Of a stretch of 64,000 bases of DNA, positions 17,249 through 25,672 are shown one piece after another. This DNA is from Bacillota bacterium (GTDB taxonomy: Bacteria; Bacillota; Clostridia; Oscillospirales; Ruminococcaceae). Made by a program: the position numbers and the translations under genes. Where the stretch lies: the NCBI GenBank assembly GCA_023460535.1, contig JAEWPV010000018.1, positions 1-64,000 on the forward strand, read 5' to 3'. The notes beneath the pieces are model-generated. The model saw nothing but the letters and a program-made list of their open reading frames with translations, had not been told where the DNA came from and did not search any database. Each line of letters begins with the position of its first letter. Positions within the stretch are counted from its first letter, which is position 1.

Positions 17249-17677
17249 TCAGAGCAGTTTTTCCATCGGAACGTGCGCGCAATACTCCTCATAGTATTCC
17301 TCGCCGTATACCCGGTAGCCCAGCGTTTCGTAAAAGCCCTGCACACGGGTTTGCGCTCCCAGAATAATGCGGGTCGCGCCAAGAGTCGCCGCCTTTTTCT
17401 CCAACTCCTGCACAATGACGCGTCCAAGTCCGGTTCCACGCAGGCGTTTCAGCGCACAGATGCGACCGATATGCCAGGTGCCTTCGGCTTCTTCAAACAG
17501 TCTGCCCGTCGCAATCGGGGTTGCATTCTCTTCATAGACGACCATATGCAGGGCGACCGCATCGGTTTGGTCAAACTCCTCTTCGAATTTCTGCTCGTCC
17601 ACAAAAACCTCGGTCCGCAACGCGGCCGCGTCCCGGTATACCGTGTCGTTTTGTCCCCATTTTATCTCATAGTTCAT
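17249..17677 (-). CDS. GNAT acetyltransferase, ElaA-like
   Basis: A 142-residue GNAT-fold N-acetyltransferase. The acetyl-CoA site is the RLRGTGLGRVIVQELE helix preceded by IGRICALK; the C-terminal QTRVQGFYETLGYRVYG segment is typical. Sequence start and length resemble the YjcF/ElaA subgroup, whose substrates are unknown. It is the first gene of the operon running to mtnN, bioY and DUF1284, behind a good promoter at 17750-17778. Confidence 0.85.
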   Translation of the reverse strand: MNYEIKWGQNDTVYRDAAALRTEVFVDEQKFEEEFDQTDAVALHMVVYEENATPIATGRLFEEAEGTWHIGRICALKRLRGTGLGRVIVQELEKKAATLGATRIILGAQTRVQGFYETLGYRVYGEEYYEEYCAHVPMEKLL

Positions 17678-17749
17678 GCGTTATCCCCATTCGCTGTATT
17701 ACTGTAATCAGTCCTGCATTAACATTGCAAAAGCCTTTTTATCGTTACA

Positions 17750-17778
17750 ATTATAACGTATTCGCGCTTACTCCGCAA
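17750..17778 (-). promoter_or_regulatory. Promoter of the GNAT-mtnN-bioY-DUF1284 operon
   Basis: On the minus strand TTGCGG (17778-17773), 17-bp spacer, TATAAT (17755-17750). Confidence 0.7.
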
Positions 17779-17804
17779 CGGATGAGCGCGATTTTTAAGT
17801 GCGA

Positions 17805-17843
17805 CAAAAAACAAAGCCTTTCCCCGTTAAGGCAAAAGCTTTG
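17805..17843 (-). terminator. Terminator after bofA
   Basis: On the minus strand a CAAAG...CTTTG outer stem with an inner GCCTT/AAGGC stem runs into six T. It lies 28 bases past the bofA stop codon. Confidence 0.65.
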
Positions 17844-17870
17844 TGTATGTTGCTGTTTACAGTATTAGTG

Positions 17871-18134
17871 CTATATCAACATTAGGTTGAGCACCAGCAT
17901 CAAAATTACCCCCGGCAGCCCAAGGATGACAGAGGTTGCCGCAGTGTACAGGTTCACACTCATGGCAATGCCGGTATAGCCTGCGGTGTAGGTGACCAGT
18001 AAAAGTCCGGCAAAGCCCATCACTGCGCTAAGCAGCCACCCTTTAAAAGAGGCTTTAAGCCTTTTTCCACCCGCAATCAGAATGATACCAAGCACGCCGA
18101 TTAGCGAGAGCCATAGAATCTGTGCCGCTGTCAT
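17871..18134 (-). CDS. bofA: Pro-sigma-K processing inhibitor BofA
   Basis: An 87-residue membrane protein of the BofA family. It has an N-terminal transmembrane helix, GKRLKASFKGW, further hydrophobic segments and the signature ATSVILGLPGVILMLVL at the C-terminus. In Bacillus BofA sits in the outer forespore membrane with SpoIVFA and holds back SpoIVFB, delaying sigma-K activation. The presence of this gene supports a spore-forming host. It lies downstream of a DUF2508 gene, as in the Bacillus yaaL-bofA pair. Confidence 0.9.
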   Translation of the reverse strand: MTAAQILWLSLIGVLGIILIAGGKRLKASFKGWLLSAVMGFAGLLLVTYTAGYTGIAMSVNLYTAATSVILGLPGVILMLVLNLMLI

Positions 18135-18219
18135 TTCAATTCACCTCATATTGCTGTCCGGTTTCCGTGGGTTTTGGATTCTACTTAAAAGGCATTTGCG
18201 TTTCCATGAACAATCAGAA

Positions 18220-18477
18220 TTACATGGTCGGCGTTTGTATCGATTCGTCTTCGCCGCGCGCCTGCTTAAGCACACTGCTGTAACGTGCGGTAAGTGCGCG
18301 CATCTCATAGATGTATGCTTCGGTAAGGTCGGGGTCGCTGCACAGGTTAAACCGATCCTCTACCTCGCGCATCCGCTGAGAGATTTTCACCAGCTCCTCG
18401 GCGTGCTGCGCCTGCTGGTCGTGCTTGCGGGGCTTAATTGACCAAAACGCCTTAGGGGTATTTGCGGTATGTTCCAT
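18220..18477 (-). CDS. DUF2508 (YaaL-like) protein
   Basis: An 85-residue soluble protein with the DUF2508 signature: a charged coiled-coil-like middle, then DPDLTEAYIYEMRALTARYSSVL. Function unknown. Its conserved place directly before bofA, here and in Bacillus, ties it to sporulation. The gene follows a sigma-E-like promoter (18498-18527), so it and bofA are probably mother-cell expressed. Confidence 0.85.
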   Translation of the reverse strand: MEHTANTPKAFWSIKPRKHDQQAQHAEELVKISQRMREVEDRFNLCSDPDLTEAYIYEMRALTARYSSVLKQARGEDESIQTPTM

Positions 18478-18497
18478 CTATTATCGCCTCTCTTTGC

Positions 18498-18527
18498 ATT
18501 GTATGCATGGAGTATGGACAAATATAC
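18498..18527 (-). promoter_or_regulatory. Sigma-E-like sporulation promoter
   Basis: On the minus strand GTATATT (18527-18521), a 15-bp spacer and CATACAAT (18505-18498) match the Bacillus sigma-E consensus (-35 kmATATT, -10 CATACAnT) at essentially every position. It sits about 20 bases before the DUF2508 start. Confidence 0.7.
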
Positions 18528-18577
18528 CGTTTTTATACCGGCACTCGAACCGCAAAGAAAACCCGACGATTCTTTCG

Positions 18578-18606
18578 TTGAAAAATGCATTTTGTCGTGG
18601 TATACT
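18578..18606 (+). promoter_or_regulatory. Sigma-A-like promoter of ilvE
   Basis: TTGAAA (18578-18583), 17-bp spacer, TATACT (18601-18606), about 55 bases before the ilvE start. Confidence 0.75.
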
Positions 18607-18661
18607 ATGTTATATTTATTCATAAAAAGCTAGGATAGCGATGAGGAAGAGGGAGAATTCT

Positions 18662-19732
18662 GTGACAGACCTAGATAAAAAACTGGTAACCAACTTAAAG
18701 GATAAACCGCAGGATCAGACAAAGCTCGGCTTTGGACGAGTTTTTACCGACCACATGTTTATCATGAACTATGATGAGGGCAAAGGCTGGCACAGCCCGC
18801 GCATCGAGCCTTATGCACCCATACCGCTCGATCCCGCCGCGATGTGCCTGCATTACGGGCAGGAGATTTTTGAAGGGCTTAAGGCGTACCCTTCCCCCGA
18901 CGGCAGAATTCTGCTGTTTCGCCCGCAGGAGAATTTTAAGCGTCTGAATGCGTCCAATGAGCGCATGGTCATTCCACAAATTGACGAGGAGTTTGCGCTT
19001 CAGTCGCTCATCGAGCTAATTAAGGTGGAGAAGGATTGGATTCCCACAGCGGAGGGAACTTCCCTTTATATCCGTCCGTTCGTCATCGCCGTTGACCCGT
19101 TCCTTGGGGTACACCCCGGTAAGCAATATCTGTTTATCATCATTCTTTCTCCTGTTGGCGCATATTATTCCGGGGGACTTAACCCCGTGAATATCTATGT
19201 GGAGTCTAACTACGTGCGCGCCGTTCGCGGCGGCGTAGGCATGGCGAAAACAGGCGGCAACTACGCGGCATCCCTCAAGGGGCAGGCAGAGGCCGAAAAG
19301 CAGAACTACTCGCAGGTGCTGTGGCTGGACGGCATTGAGCGCAAGTATATCGAAGAAGTAGGCGCCATGAACATCTTCTTTGTTATCGGCGACGAACTCA
19401 TCACCCCGGCGCTCACCGGCAGCGTGCTTTCGGGCATTACAAGAAAGTCGGTTATCGAGATTGCGAAATCCTGGGGCATGAAGGTCAGCGAGCGCCGCTT
19501 ATCAATCGACGAGGTCTCCGAGGCGTATGACAAAGGGCTGCTTAAAGAGGTATTTGGCTCGGGGACCGCCGCGGTAATCTCCCCGGTTGGGCATCTGCGG
19601 TATCAGGACAAGGTCATGATCATCAACGACGGTAAGATCGGCTCCGTATCGCAGAAGATGTACGATACCTTAACCGGCATCCAGTGGGGCAAACTGGAAG
19701 ATACCTTCGGCTGGACGGTAGAGGTAAAATAA
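18662..19732 (+). CDS. ilvE: Branched-chain amino acid aminotransferase
   Basis: A 356-residue PLP enzyme of fold type IV that makes leucine, isoleucine and valine from their keto acids. The [13 protein letters not shown] start block, [12 protein letters not shown] and Lys196 in [12 protein letters not shown] (the PLP lysine) are conserved. The pattern is that of the longer BCAT subclass seen in mitochondria and many Clostridia. The GTG at 18662 has GAGGGAG 6 bases upstream and better agrees with the family than the ATG at 18641. The RluA-type gene begins 39 bases downstream. Confidence 0.93.
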   Translation: MTDLDKKLVTNLKDKPQDQTKLGFGRVFTDHMFIMNYDEGKGWHSPRIEPYAPIPLDPAAMCLHYGQEIFEGLKAYPSPDGRILLFRPQENFKRLNASNERMVIPQIDEEFALQSLIELIKVEKDWIPTAEGTSLYIRPFVIAVDPFLGVHPGKQYLFIIILSPVGAYYSGGLNPVNIYVESNYVRAVRGGVGMAKTGGNYAASLKGQAEAEKQNYSQVLWLDGIERKYIEEVGAMNIFFVIGDELITPALTGSVLSGITRKSVIEIAKSWGMKVSERRLSIDEVSEAYDKGLLKEVFGSGTAAVISPVGHLRYQDKVMIINDGKIGSVSQKMYDTLTGIQWGKLEDTFGWTVEVK

Positions 19733-19771
19733 TCGCCTTTACCCGGTCTTGTCTATTCGGGAGGATACGCA

Positions 19772-20674
19772 GTGCGGACGATAACCTATATTGTCGAGGA
19801 TGGACGCAATGACATTCGGGCGTGTGATTATCTTCGTAAGGTACACGGCTATTCCGCCCGAATGATGACTGCTCTTCGCAAGGAGATGGGGCTGCTTACG
19901 GTAAACGGGCAGCCACAGCGGGTGGTAGTGCCGGTTCACGCAAAGGATGTACTGTGTGTGCACCTGCCCGAGGATCGAATAAAATCGGTGCCAAACCCCG
20001 AGATATCCGCCCCCATATTCTACGAGGACGACGATCTGGTGGTGTTTGATAAGCCCGCGGGGATTGCGGTGCACGAATCGAAAAAACACCAGACAGACAC
20101 GCTTGCCAACCTGTTTGCCGCGCACTGTCAAGCGAATGGGCATTCTAGCGTGTTTCGTGCCATAAACCGGCTGGACCGCGATACCTCTGGGCTGGTGGTG
20201 GCGGCAAAAAACCAGCACATCGCGTCCGCGCTTACGGGCAGTGTACGTAAAAGGTATATCGCCGTTGTGTGCGGAGAGCTGCAAAACGACAGCAAAACCA
20301 TAGACGCGCCCATTCGCAGGCTGTGCCCCGAGCGTCAGAAACGCGTAGTCAGTCCGGACGGTCAACGCGCCGTCACCCACTATCAGGTGCTTGCGCGCGG
20401 TCATGGCCATACGGTTATTTCGCTTACGCTGGAAACAGGGCGCACCCATCAAATACGCGTTCATCTTTCCCACATGGGCTACCCCCTGGCGGGCGACGCC
20501 ATGTACGGCGGCGACCGTACCCATATTCCCCGCCATGCGCTGCACTGCGGAGAGCTGTGGTTGGAAAACGCGGTAACGGGGCGGAGCATACACCTGCAAA
20601 GCCCCCTGCATGCGGACATGCAGCGGTTGTATGATTGGGTAGTAAGCCATCAAAATAAGCTTACCGGTGAATAA
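19772..20674 (+). CDS. RluA family pseudouridine synthase
   Basis: A 300-residue synthase converting uridine to pseudouridine in rRNA or tRNA. An S4-like RNA-binding segment (about 14-75) precedes the catalytic domain. The motif INRLDRDTSGLVV carries catalytic Asp135, and LETGRTHQIRVHLSHMGYPLAGD is the second family hallmark. The GTG start follows GGGAGGA. Which nucleoside it modifies (RluC, RluD or another class) cannot be settled by eye. It probably shares the ilvE transcript. Confidence 0.92.
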   Translation: MRTITYIVEDGRNDIRACDYLRKVHGYSARMMTALRKEMGLLTVNGQPQRVVVPVHAKDVLCVHLPEDRIKSVPNPEISAPIFYEDDDLVVFDKPAGIAVHESKKHQTDTLANLFAAHCQANGHSSVFRAINRLDRDTSGLVVAAKNQHIASALTGSVRKRYIAVVCGELQNDSKTIDAPIRRLCPERQKRVVSPDGQRAVTHYQVLARGHGHTVISLTLETGRTHQIRVHLSHMGYPLAGDAMYGGDRTHIPRHALHCGELWLENAVTGRSIHLQSPLHADMQRLYDWVVSHQNKLTGE

Positions 20675-20753
20675 ATACACATTATTACCATGCATTTAAC
20701 CATTATGCCTGCATAAATATGCACAAACAAGTAATCTTTATTCATTGTGTCTA

Positions 20754-20781
20754 TTGAACTACGCAAGAAAGCGTGTATAAT
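20754..20781 (+). promoter_or_regulatory. Promoter of the amino acid ABC operon
   Basis: TTGAAC (20754-20759), 16-bp spacer, TATAAT (20776-20781). A small dyad TGCATA-AA-TATGCA lies about 35 bases upstream and could be an operator, though this is a guess. Confidence 0.6.
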
Positions 20782-20836
20782 AATTATTACGACCTGCACG
20801 GGCAGGTAACATATATGTAATGTGAGGAGAAAGAAC

Positions 20837-21598
20837 ATGAAGAAGATAGCACTAATTTTGGCGTTTGTTTTACTGTTTGCGTTTGCTGCTACCGGTTGCA
20901 ACGCAAAGGGTAACAGACTCGACTCCATCAAAAAAGCGGGTAAGATCGTAATGGTCACCAATGCCGCTTTCCCCCCGTTTGAGTACATATTGGACGGCAA
21001 GCCTGCAGGTGTAGACATCGAGGTTGCACAGGCGATTGCCGACGACCTGGGTGTAGAGCTTGAGGTTGTGGACATGAACTTTGACCTTCTGATTGAATCG
21101 GTAAAGTCCGGCAAAGCGGATATCGCCATCGCCGGTATGACCATTAAACCGGACCGTCTTGAGCAGGTCGACTTTTCCGATCAGTACGTAATGAGTGCCC
21201 AGCATGTTATCATCAAGGCAGGCAGCGGCATCACCGCCGATAATCTCGACGGTCTGACCATCGCGGTTCAGGAGTCGACCACCGGTGACTACTACGCATC
21301 CGACGACATCGCAGCCAAAGAGGTTCTTCGCTTCAAGAGCGGCATCGAGGCTGGGGCGGCTCTTTCCAGCGGCAAGTGCGACGCGGTTATTATCGATAAG
21401 CTTCCCGCAGAAACGATTGCCGCAAATTCCGGCGGTGTGCTTGAGGTTCTGCCCGAGGCACTGACCGAGGAAAGCTACGCCATCGCCGTTCAAAAGGGTC
21501 AAACCGATTTGATGGCCGCTATCAATGCTACCCTTGCAAAGCTGATTGCCAACGGAACCATCGATTCGCTGGTTGTAAAGCACATGGCTTTGGCTTAA
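20837..21598 (+). CDS. Amino acid ABC transporter substrate-binding lipoprotein
   Basis: A 253-residue family 3 solute-binding protein. A lipoprotein signal is clear: basic MKK, a hydrophobic stretch, then lipobox ATGC with Cys21 as the lipidated residue. The mature part has FPPFEYILDGKPAGVDIEVA and DIAIAGMTIKPDR, typical of polar amino acid binders (glutamine, arginine or cystine type). It delivers substrate to the permease and ATPase encoded next. The ligand is not evident. The ATG at 20837 is preferred, with GGAG upstream. Confidence 0.92.
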   Translation: MKKIALILAFVLLFAFAATGCNAKGNRLDSIKKAGKIVMVTNAAFPPFEYILDGKPAGVDIEVAQAIADDLGVELEVVDMNFDLLIESVKSGKADIAIAGMTIKPDRLEQVDFSDQYVMSAQHVIIKAGSGITADNLDGLTIAVQESTTGDYYASDDIAAKEVLRFKSGIEAGAALSSGKCDAVIIDKLPAETIAANSGGVLEVLPEALTEESYAIAVQKGQTDLMAAINATLAKLIANGTIDSLVVKHMALA

Positions 21599-21632
21599 TC
21601 TCTTATTCGCATAAACACACACGACAGATACG

Positions 21633-21774
21633 AGCCATAGCGGGTAGACATGCCCGCTATGGCTTGTTGTAAAACGGCGCAACCAAAAACGTGTGCCACG
21701 CATTGCGGGTGCGCCGCTTTCCAACAAGTGTATTGGTGCATAAATCTGATGACGGCGGGGGCTACCTGCCGCCG
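21633..21774 (+). other. Three hairpins between the binding-protein and permease genes
   Basis: The 195-base gap holds AGCCATAGCGGG/CCCGCTATGGCT (21633-21664, 12-bp stem), CGGCGC/GCGCCG (21675-21716) and CGGCGG/CCGCCG (21753-21774). None has a strong T tract. Such intercistronic structures often stabilise the binding-protein message or partly terminate, which would raise its level over the membrane parts. Confidence 0.6.
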
Positions 21775-21793
21775 GAAAGGCATAGGAACGCAG

Positions 21794-22480
21794 ATGGAAA
21801 AATTCTTGAAGGATTTCTACACCTCTATCATCGCCGAAAACCGTTGGATGATGTACGTTGAGGGTCTTGGTAACACACTGCTTATCTCGGCGGTGGCGGT
21901 TTGTATCGGAGTTGCAATCGGTACCGTTGTGGCTCTTGTTAAATATTTCGCCGTCACAAACAAAAAGCTTTGGATATTCGATAAGCTGTGTGATGTGTAT
22001 ATCACGATTATTCGTGGAACGCCGATGCTGGTTCAGCTGTTGATTCTTTACACCGTGGTGTTTACCTCCACCACCAACGGGTTGCCGGTGGCGTTTATCG
22101 GCTTTGGCATCAACTCGGGTGCCTACGTAGCTGAGATTATCCGTTCGGGCATCCAGTCGGTGGATAAAGGGCAGTACGAGGCGGGCAGAAGCCTTGGTCT
22201 TGGCAACTCCATGACCATGTCGCTGATTATCCTGCCACAGGCGGTTAAGAATATTCTGCCCGCGCTGTTTAACGAGTTTATTGTACTGCTCAAAGAGACT
22301 TCCATCGCCGGCATGATTGCGGTTCGTGAGCTGACTAAGGTCGCCGACGGCATTCGCGGCAGAACCTTTATCGGGTTGCCGCTGTTTTTGGTGGCGGGCA
22401 TCTATCTGCTGCTGGTTATCGGAATGACTTCCATTCAAAAGAAGATGGAAAGGAGGCTTGCAAAAGGTGATAACCGTTAA
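21794..22480 (+). CDS. Amino acid ABC transporter permease
   Basis: A 228-residue HisM/GlnP-type permease. It begins with an amphipathic segment, then [22 protein letters not shown] and further transmembrane helices. The [24 protein letters not shown] loop is the EAA motif that contacts the ATPase. The ATG at 21794 has AGGA upstream; the frame is open further upstream but that part overlaps the hairpin region and lacks homology. It overlaps the ATPase start by 14 bases. Confidence 0.92.
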   Translation: MEKFLKDFYTSIIAENRWMMYVEGLGNTLLISAVAVCIGVAIGTVVALVKYFAVTNKKLWIFDKLCDVYITIIRGTPMLVQLLILYTVVFTSTTNGLPVAFIGFGINSGAYVAEIIRSGIQSVDKGQYEAGRSLGLGNSMTMSLIILPQAVKNILPALFNEFIVLLKETSIAGMIAVRELTKVADGIRGRTFIGLPLFLVAGIYLLLVIGMTSIQKKMERRLAKGDNR

Positions 22481-23189
22481 CAATCTGCAAAAATCCTTTG
22501 GAGACAACAACGTGCTGCGCGGCATCGACCTTACGATTGAAAAAGGGGAGAAGGTTGTCGTCGTGGGTCCCTCCGGCTCGGGCAAGAGCACCTTTTTGCG
22601 CTGTCTGAACCTGTTGGAGGTTCCCACAGGGGGTGAGGTATGGTTCGAGGGCGAGAACATCACGGCGCCCGATGCCGATATTAACCTGCTTCGCCGCAAG
22701 ATGGGCATGGTTTTTCAGCAGTTCAACCTGTTTCCTCATCTGAGTATTATGGAAAATATTATGCTTGCCCCGGTTAAGCTCAAGATAAAATCTCAAGGGG
22801 AAGCGAAGGAGCAGGCGCTGCGCTTGCTCGAACGCATTGGGTTATCCGAAAAGGCGGACGCGTACCCCAACCAGCTTTCAGGCGGTCAAAAGCAGCGCAT
22901 TGCCATCGTGCGCGCGCTGGCGATGAACCCCGATGTGATGCTGTTCGACGAGCCCACCTCGGCACTCGACCCCGAGATGGTGGGCGAGGTGCTGGAGGTT
23001 ATGCGCGAGCTTGCCCATGAGGGTATGACCATGGTGGTGGTCACCCACGAGATGGGCTTTGCCAGAGAGGTCGCCACCCGCGTGCTGTTCATGGACGAAG
23101 GGCTGGTGCTCGAGCAGGCGCCGCCGGCTGAGTTTTTTGGCAACCCCAAAAACGAGCGTCTGCGGGAGTTTTTGTCCAAGGTCTTATAA
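22467..23189 (+). CDS. Amino acid ABC transporter ATP-binding protein
   Basis: A 240-residue GlnQ-type ATPase that powers the importer. Walker A is GPSGSGKST at 34-42, the signature is LSGGQKQ at 137-143 and Walker B is VMLFDEP at 157-163, followed by the switch histidine in [11 protein letters not shown] 22467 is chosen because AAAGGAGG is ten bases upstream; the TTG at 22458 is only one base from that site. It is the last gene of the three-gene importer operon, and no clear terminator follows. Confidence 0.93.
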   Translation: MITVNNLQKSFGDNNVLRGIDLTIEKGEKVVVVGPSGSGKSTFLRCLNLLEVPTGGEVWFEGENITAPDADINLLRRKMGMVFQQFNLFPHLSIMENIMLAPVKLKIKSQGEAKEQALRLLERIGLSEKADAYPNQLSGGQKQRIAIVRALAMNPDVMLFDEPTSALDPEMVGEVLEVMRELAHEGMTMVVVTHEMGFAREVATRVLFMDEGLVLEQAPPAEFFGNPKNERLREFLSKVL

Positions 23190-23344
23190 CTCCCGCCACC
23201 ATGAAAAAACTTCCATGTAAAATCAGCTATCTTTTTTGGAATAATAAAGAAAAGGTGATGAACACCGCGTCTTCGTACGCTTTTTTCGGACAATTTGCTG
23301 ACGGTCAATGATACAAATCGCATATAATGGGATGCGGGAGGTAG

Positions 23345-23480
23345 TTGACGAATATTACAGTATTTTGTATATATTTGTGTGATAGCGCCCCTTCATCATC
23401 TCAGTAATTGTAAATTATATATTACAATTTTGTTTCCAAGCAAGGCAAAGTCTTGTTTTTTTGGCTTTGGTGTGTATAAT
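23345..23480 (+). promoter_or_regulatory. Two candidate promoters before the M23 peptidase gene
   Basis: In a 400-base AT-rich gap, TTGACG (23345), 17 bp, TATATA (23368) and TTGTTT (23453), 16 bp, TATAAT (23475) could both drive the gene. An AATTGTAA/TTACAATT hairpin (about 23406-23429) lies between them. Nothing else recognisable was seen in 23190-23590. Confidence 0.45.
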
Positions 23481-23597
23481 TAGTTTATCCACGGAACTGT
23501 GATTCTGTTTTTCGGCATCGCCAAGGGCGTTTATTCGCCCGGCGGCAAAGGCATCGATGCAAAGCCCCTTTGCACCGAAAAAAAAGGAGTGATGCAA

Positions 23598-25367
23598 GTG
23601 GCACTCGCAAACGACACCGGCGGTCCGTTAAAAACGACGCCAATCGTATTTGGGGGAACACGGAAAGAAGTTTTGTCTTCAATTGTACTACAAGAGCTAA
23701 GCAAGCTGTTTACCAGACTATATAGAATTTGCTACTATGTTGGGATTCAGTATATGCGTACGATTAAGCGTTATCGTCGCAACATCCGTTTTTTTGTGCG
23801 CAGCAGTGCGGTGTGGCGGTTTTTCCACAGCAAAATTATCCGCAAACGTCTGGGCGCATACCTGATGCTAAATGTGCAAGAAGTATTGGATCCGTATTTC
23901 AGTTTTGCAAGCAAGTTTACCCGCGCAATCAGGCGCATTAAAGAAAAACGCAAAAGAAGCCTGTGGCTTGCCACAAAGGAATGCGCAGGCTGTGTCAAAC
24001 GAGGCGCATTGCATGTTCTTCGGGGCATTGTGGGGCTTTCCCATTATGTTGCGCCGGTACTGGGCATCCTGTTCCTTGTTATGACCATTCAGTATTTTTC
24101 CGGTCTTACCTTTGGGCTTGAGGTAGAATACGACGGAAAGACGCTCGGCTATATCACCTCCGAAACTGAGTTTAAGCAGGCGGAGAAGATGATGCAGGAG
24201 CGTATTGTGGCGGATGCGTCGGCAGAGCCGATTTACACCATTCCAACCTACAAGGTCACGGTGGTGGATCAGTCAGAGCTTTCAAGAGTCGACCAGATTT
24301 GTGACGAGTTAATTAAGGCGTCCAACAGCGTAATCGTGGAGGCGTCCGGTCTGTATATCGATGAAAAATTTATTGGCGCAACCTACGACAGGGCGTCAAT
24401 CAAGAAAACGCTCGAAGGCTTGCTTGATGCGTGCCGAACAGATGAGCCGACCGAGAAGGTCAATTTTGTTCAATCGGTCAAGCTGGTCGACGGATTGTAT
24501 CCCCAGACAACGGTCAAGGAGTCCGGAGAGATCGAGCAGCTTATCACCTCCGAGGTGGAAGGCCAAAAAACCTACACCGTCAAGGAGGGCGACAGCCCCT
24601 GGAAGATTGCCCGAACTGTGGGTGTCAGCGTAAGCGACCTGCTTTTGCTCAACCCGGGCATCGACAAATCTCTGTTACCCGGACGTGATGTTCTGGTCTC
24701 TCAGGCGGAACCGTTCCTTCCCATAAAGGTAACCAAAACGATCATCTATGAGGATTTCCTTCCCTACGAGACGGTTCAAACCAAGAGCAGCAGCTATACC
24801 CGCGGTTACACCAAGATTACCAAGAAGGGTGTCAACGGCGTTCAGGAGATTACCGCGGAGGTTACCCTTGTAGACGGCGTAGAGACGGATCGCAAGATTC
24901 TAACCTCCCGCGTGGTACAGGAGCCGGTTGCAGAACAGGTGACTGTCGGCACCAAGGAGATTAAGGTTTCCACCGGCGGCTCCACCAGCTCGGTTGGCAC
25001 CGGACGCTTTATGTGGCCTGTTGTTGGCGGCGGATCGGTTTCCTGCGGATTCCAAGGCTATGTGGGTCACACCGGCATGGATATTGTGCGTTACTACGGC
25101 GCAGAGATTGTTGCGGCGGATTCGGGCGTTGTCGTTATAGCAAAAACAAACGCGCGTGGCTACGGTAACCATGTTATGATTGACCACGGCAACGGGGTGC
25201 AAACACTGTACGCGCACCTAAGCAAACGTTATGTTTCTTACGGACAAAAGGTGAGCAAGGGCGACACCATCGGTCTTATGGGTCGAACCGGAAACGTGAC
25301 AGGCACGCATCTCCACTTCGAGATTCGTGTGAACGGTCGCTATATGAACCCCATGCGCTACTTTTAA
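23598..25367 (+). CDS. Membrane-anchored M23 peptidase with LysM and G5 domains
   Basis: A 589-residue peptidoglycan endopeptidase. The first 150 residues are strongly basic and cytoplasmic, followed by one transmembrane helix at about 151-170. Outside are a linker (171-320), LysM (about 324-368), G5 (about 376-455) and a C-terminal M23 domain. The zinc site is His491 and Asp495 (GHTGMD) plus His573 of HLHFEI, and His540 is catalytic, so it should be active. LysM and G5 bind the wall. GTG 23598 is 8 bases from AAAGGAG; ATG 23592 is too close but possible. The architecture resembles clostridial sporulation or morphogenesis peptidases. Confidence 0.88.
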   Translation: MALANDTGGPLKTTPIVFGGTRKEVLSSIVLQELSKLFTRLYRICYYVGIQYMRTIKRYRRNIRFFVRSSAVWRFFHSKIIRKRLGAYLMLNVQEVLDPYFSFASKFTRAIRRIKEKRKRSLWLATKECAGCVKRGALHVLRGIVGLSHYVAPVLGILFLVMTIQYFSGLTFGLEVEYDGKTLGYITSETEFKQAEKMMQERIVADASAEPIYTIPTYKVTVVDQSELSRVDQICDELIKASNSVIVEASGLYIDEKFIGATYDRASIKKTLEGLLDACRTDEPTEKVNFVQSVKLVDGLYPQTTVKESGEIEQLITSEVEGQKTYTVKEGDSPWKIARTVGVSVSDLLLLNPGIDKSLLPGRDVLVSQAEPFLPIKVTKTIIYEDFLPYETVQTKSSSYTRGYTKITKKGVNGVQEITAEVTLVDGVETDRKILTSRVVQEPVAEQVTVGTKEIKVSTGGSTSSVGTGRFMWPVVGGGSVSCGFQGYVGHTGMDIVRYYGAEIVAADSGVVVIAKTNARGYGNHVMIDHGNGVQTLYAHLSKRYVSYGQKVSKGDTIGLMGRTGNVTGTHLHFEIRVNGRYMNPMRYF

Positions 25368-25382
25368 ACTTTTTTAGCGGTT

Positions 25383-25422
25383 CAGCGGGCTTTGTACTAT
25401 TGGCAGAGCCCGCTGTATTTGC
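25383..25422 (+). terminator. Terminator of the M23 peptidase gene
   Basis: The 9-bp stem CAGCGGGCT/AGCCCGCTG with a 15-base loop is followed by TATTTGCGTTTT. Confidence 0.7.
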
Positions 25423-25672
25423 GTTTTGAAGTAAAAAATGAATAAAAACCATAGAAACTTACCCATACTTGTCATTGCGCGTAATGGTGCGCAAATCAAT
25501 TGACATAAAACAATTGCAATTGGCACTTTTATTTTAATACTATTAGTGGTATAATACATAAAGGCAGGTATGACCATTTAGGCAAATGGTGTGTTTTGCC
25601 TTATGACACCTAGCGTTTCCGTTATCACTGGCGGCTGCGTTTATGCCGCTGCTATAAGGGGAGAACAACTAA

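Noticed and set aside
19739..20695. A 318-codon minus-strand frame
   Set aside because: Antisense to the RluA-type synthase gene, which has intact catalytic motifs.
20721..20734. ArgR-type operator upstream of the amino acid ABC operon
   Set aside because: The short TGCATA/TATGCA dyad does not match the ArgR box consensus; it may be chance.
20870..22708. A 612-codon open frame on the minus strand
   Set aside because: It runs antisense across the ABC binding-protein and permease genes, lacks any family motif and arises from the codon pattern of the real genes.
23190..23590. Possible small gene or RNA in the gap before the M23 gene
   Set aside because: Only promoter-like sequences and weak hairpins are visible; no conserved RNA signature or coding frame could be supported.
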